Shown here piece after piece: positions 24,493 to 25,648 of a stretch of 25,648 nt of DNA; position 1 is the stretch's first letter; the number at the start of each line of letters is the position of its first letter. Both the position numbers and the translations under genes were made by a program. A model generated the notes under the pieces. That model had not been told where the DNA came from. It did no database searches and saw only the letters and a list, made by a program, of their open reading frames with translations. Origin of the DNA: a virus; the IMG/VR virus record IMGVR_UViG_3300037584_005881, positions 1 through 25,648 of that record. One strand, given 5' to 3'.

Positions 24493-25648
24493 ATGGTAAA
24501 TGCAGCGGAAGCAACATCTGAAATCGCAAAGGCAAGTATTACGCTTGGCGGTTTTTCTAAGAATGTCCAGTCCGCAGCACTTTATACTAAAATGCTAAAT
24601 GCTGCACTTGGTCCTTTTTACAATACTTGGGTTAGTTTGAAGCAAGGCATAGGGACTACAAAAGAAGTGTTAGAGGATATAACTAATGTATTTACATCTT
24701 CCAATGAGGCCTTGGAGCCATTGGCAGATACAGTGTCTTTAGTCGACAAAGGGTTTTCCGGTATATTCTCAGCCATTGCGATGGGTATCGGCCTGTTATT
24801 GGCGTTAGGGCTTGGAGTAGTGATGCTCGGGGGCAATATGGGGGAATTAGGTGACTATCTCCCCGGAGTCGGGGATGGCCTCACCAACATATTCAGCGGA
24901 CTAAAGGACATTGGTGCGTCTATCATGGAGTTAGTGGGCATTATTTTGTCAATAGACTTCAGCCCAATCATCGAACCCCTCACTATCTTTGCTGGAGCGA
25001 TAATAATCTATTTAGTAGAAATCGCTCAAACATGGGTTGCGATTACTGCAACAATCATAGAACAGGTTGTAAAGGTGTATTCGCATTTGGCGGAGACAGG
25101 CGCACTACAGGCTCTCATTGATGCCATAGGTGGCGTGATGGATGCCTTGATATTCGCATTTGGTTTTATCTTCAAAGCATTAGCCGACTCAGGAGTCACC
25201 TTTGAGAGCGTGAGGAATTTCATTACTTCGTCAATTGAAAACTTCGTGGATTTCTTAATTTCAAGCGGCATTATTGATTTCATTGTAGAGGTGGCCTTAT
25301 TGATTGCTGAGGTTGCAGCCGTTGTGATCAAAGTAGTCGGCGTAATTATTGGCATCGTGATATACTTACTCGGGGTTCTTATACCCTTATTGACGCCATT
25401 ATGGTTATCTTTTAAGTTGACTATGAAGGTAGTTATTACGATTTTCACATTTTTAGCGAGGACTGTCATTGCAATAATCAGATTCATAGTAGCAATGTTT
25501 ACACTTGACTTTGACAAAATGGAAGACATAGTGTTTGGCTGGGCCGATGCGTTTATCGGTGTTTTTGAATCGTTATTTGGATTTGTTGGAACATGGGTTG
25601 ATGGCATCTTAGATTTCCTTTCACCAGTGATAGATGCAATAGAGTATG
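24493..25648 (+). CDS. Tape measure protein, 5' part (runs off the window)
   Basis: The frame is open from ATG 24493 to the window end (385 codons, incomplete). Residues ~1-85 are helical and polar. Then come strongly apolar segments at about 91-113, 146-175, 213-230, 264-300 and 312-337, separated by short amphipathic helices. This is typical of phage tape measure proteins, which sit in the tail lumen, set tail length and may enter the membrane on infection. It follows the tail chaperone pair as expected. There is only a weak AAGGA-type site upstream. The apolar load is high and begins near the N-terminus. The 3' end, and any lytic domain there, is outside the window. Confidence 0.88.
   Translation, partial: MVNAAEATSEIAKASITLGGFSKNVQSAALYTKMLNAALGPFYNTWVSLKQGIGTTKEVLEDITNVFTSSNEALEPLADTVSLVDKGFSGIFSAIAMGIGLLLALGLGVVMLGGNMGELGDYLPGVGDGLTNIFSGLKDIGASIMELVGIILSIDFSPIIEPLTIFAGAIIIYLVEIAQTWVAITATIIEQVVKVYSHLAETGALQALIDAIGGVMDALIFAFGFIFKALADSGVTFESVRNFITSSIENFVDFLISSGIIDFIVEVALLIAEVAAVVIKVVGVIIGIVIYLLGVLIPLLTPLWLSFKLTMKVVITIFTFLARTVIAIIRFIVAMFTLDFDKMEDIVFGWADAFIGVFESLFGFVGTWVDGILDFLSPVIDAIEY

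Noticed and set aside
25026-25607. Antisense open frame of 193 codons under the tape measure gene
   Set aside because: It mirrors the apolar codons of the tape measure (Ile/Val-rich reads as Asn/Thr/Ile-rich in antisense), has no supporting site or context, and all other genes are on the plus strand.
1-25648. tRNA genes, CRISPR arrays, insertion sequences, attachment sites
   Set aside because: I saw no cloverleaf-like segment, no regularly spaced repeats, no transposase and no integrase or matching end repeats. Gene gaps are all under about 50 bases.

Overview
This window is a single, tightly packed, all-plus-strand virion gene cluster of a tailed double-stranded DNA virus (Caudoviricetes type) or an integrated copy of one. 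The backbone can be read directly from the proteins: large terminase, portal, HK97-type prohead protease, major capsid protein, connector and tail-completion genes, tail tube, a frameshifting tail assembly chaperone pair, and the start of the tape measure. No tail sheath gene is seen, so a siphovirus-like tail is the simplest reading. The host looks archaeal rather than bacterial. Arginine is mostly AGA/AGG and isoleucine is often ATA. Shine-Dalgarno sites are of the GGAGGTGAT type. The one gene without such a site (the protease) has a TATA-like box at the spacing expected for a leaderless archaeal transcript. A virus of marine planktonic Euryarchaeota (magrovirus-like) is my best guess, but this is inference without a database search.

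Layout. 1-2931: a small gene and an 873-residue, very acidic, mostly disordered protein. 2931-7507: large terminase, a 449-residue protein with a winged-helix-like segment, and a portal with a zinc-ribbon insertion. 7542-9158: four small helical or low-complexity proteins. 9170-12634: a 1154-residue protein of unknown role that carries what looks like a degenerate ATP-dependent DNA ligase (nucleotidyltransferase) domain. 12677-15275: protease-scaffold and major capsid protein, probably with their own promoter. 15312-18177: six small proteins, mostly unrecognised, including a LEM/SAP-like protein, a zinc-ribbon protein and a Cys-rich protein with a poly-Lys tract and an EF-hand/dockerin-like loop. 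18196-20787: connector, coiled-coil and tail-completion genes. 20798-25648: an outsized tail tube protein, a SAP-domain protein, the tail assembly chaperone pair and a partial tape measure.

How the genes work together. Terminase and portal package DNA. Protease with its fused scaffold-like tail shapes the prohead made of capsid protein. The connector and completion proteins join head to tail. Tube, chaperones and tape measure build the tail. Genes overlap by a few bases or sit within about 45 bases of each other, so translational coupling is likely throughout. At two junctions (9139-9169 and 17167-17181) a perfect hairpin hides the next gene's ribosome binding site next to the preceding stop codon.

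The strongest unusual signals are: three overlapping in-frame X XXY YYZ heptamers directly before the stop of the tail chaperone gene, joining it to the next frame by a -1 shift; the ligase-like domain inside the 1154-residue protein; the two site-hiding hairpins; an internal start with a near-perfect ribosome binding site inside the poly-Lys gene; and a shared Gly-rich beta module inserted in both the connector and the tail tube. No tRNA, CRISPR array, insertion sequence or stretch over 50 bases without a gene was seen.
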